Source of the DNA: Paraburkholderia unamae
GTDB taxonomy: Bacteria; Pseudomonadota; Gammaproteobacteria; Burkholderiales; Burkholderiaceae
Length of the DNA: 64,000 bases
Direction of reading: 5' to 3'
Assembly: GCF_003268775.1 (NCBI RefSeq)
Contig: NZ_QLSU01000013.1
Location: 124,001 to 188,000, forward strand
Shown here: positions 63,868 through 64,000 of the stretch, piece by piece
How positions within the stretch are numbered: position 1 is the stretch's first letter
Layout: each line of letters opens with the position of its first letter
Notes under the pieces: generated by a model
What the model saw: only the letters and a program-made list of their open reading frames with translations
Told to the model about the DNA's origin: nothing
Databases searched by the model: none
Translations under genes and position numbers: made by a program

Positions 63868-64000
63868 TCAGTACCAGTGGTGACGCTGCCAGAATGCCTT
63901 TGCAGAACGGGCTGAATGATAGCGACCATAAATGTAGCGGATCCCGCCCTGACATTCTTCCTGCGCGTTGCCGAAAGATTGCGCACCGTGCGGGTTCAGG
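63868..64000 (-). CDS. C-terminal end of a probable lytic transglycosylase-type protein (partial)
   Basis: The last 44 codons of a leftward gene enter the window from the right. They read LNPHGAQSFGNAQEECQGGIRYIYGRYHSARSAKAFWQRHHWY, ending with stop at 63868-63870. The terminal pattern (NAxxECxxGxRYIxxRYxxxxxAxAFWQxHHWY) is typical of the ends of small transglycosylase/lysozyme-like cell-wall enzymes. The catalytic part lies outside the window. Confidence 0.65.
   Translation of the reverse strand, partial: LNPHGAQSFGNAQEECQGGIRYIYGRYHSARSAKAFWQRHHWY

Overview
The window is high-GC (roughly two thirds G+C outside a few AT-rich stretches) betaproteobacterial DNA. The gene content fits the family Burkholderiaceae, most likely a Paraburkholderia- or Caballeronia-like soil bacterium: H-NS family protein with a TWTGRGRAP box, many LysR/MFS/ABC catabolic cassettes, Tar-like MCPs, hydroquinone breakdown. 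Its centre is the replication and partition region of a secondary replicon (chromid or megaplasmid): an iteron array (21.7-22.8 kb) and a replication initiator on the right, parA-parB on the left, and beyond parB a gene-free stretch with ten 17-bp parS-like palindromes (17.7-19.2 kb). argG lies immediately next to the initiator gene, which argues for a chromid rather than a dispensable plasmid. The assignment to a genus is inference from gene content only.

Left arm (1-16.7 kb). A leftward operon encodes three SPFH (HflK/HflC-like) membrane proteins followed by a P1B metal ATPase that runs off the left edge. Then come a MASE4-like diguanylate cyclase, an MFS carrier, a TauE/SafE permease, an H-NS family protein, a YhaN/YhaO-type SMC-like ATPase plus nuclease pair, a LysR regulator and a TetR regulator. 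Centre (16.7-24.5 kb): parS field, parB, parA, iteron origin, rep.

Right arm. argG and a GntR regulator; a chemoreceptor with an unusual N-terminus; a family 2 glycosyltransferase; an aromatic-acid-exporter-like protein. From 31.6 to 39.9 kb lies a catabolic cluster for hydroquinone (two-subunit ring-cleaving dioxygenase, semialdehyde dehydrogenase, maleylacetate reductase) with an added intradiol hydroxyquinol dioxygenase, a YciI-like protein, a Rieske ferredoxin, an MFS carrier and a LysR regulator. A 17-bp near-identical box stands in front of both the carrier and the catabolic operon, so one regulator probably controls both. At 40-42 kb two paralogous 2OG-Fe(II) oxygenase-fold proteins flank an O6-alkylguanine methyltransferase; the second has lost the Asp of its HxD iron motif. 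Next are a DUF969-DUF979-DUF2891 operon, a CBS protein, a Tar-like MCP, a VOC protein, a DUF2252 protein, and a branched-chain-amino-acid-type ABC transporter whose two ATPases are fused in one chain. The right end holds a Na/Pi cotransporter-like protein, a P2-type cation ATPase, a LysR regulator, an MFS-amidohydrolase operon, a small secreted protein and the tail of what looks like a lytic transglycosylase.

I saw no tRNA, rRNA, CRISPR array, transposase or prophage gene. The points most worth following up are the parS field with its alternating higher-order repeat, the bidirectional iteron layout, the HxD-less oxygenase paralogue beside Ogt, the three-SPFH/metal-ATPase operon, the chemoreceptor that lacks a first membrane helix, and the fused ABC ATPase with one degenerate signature motif.
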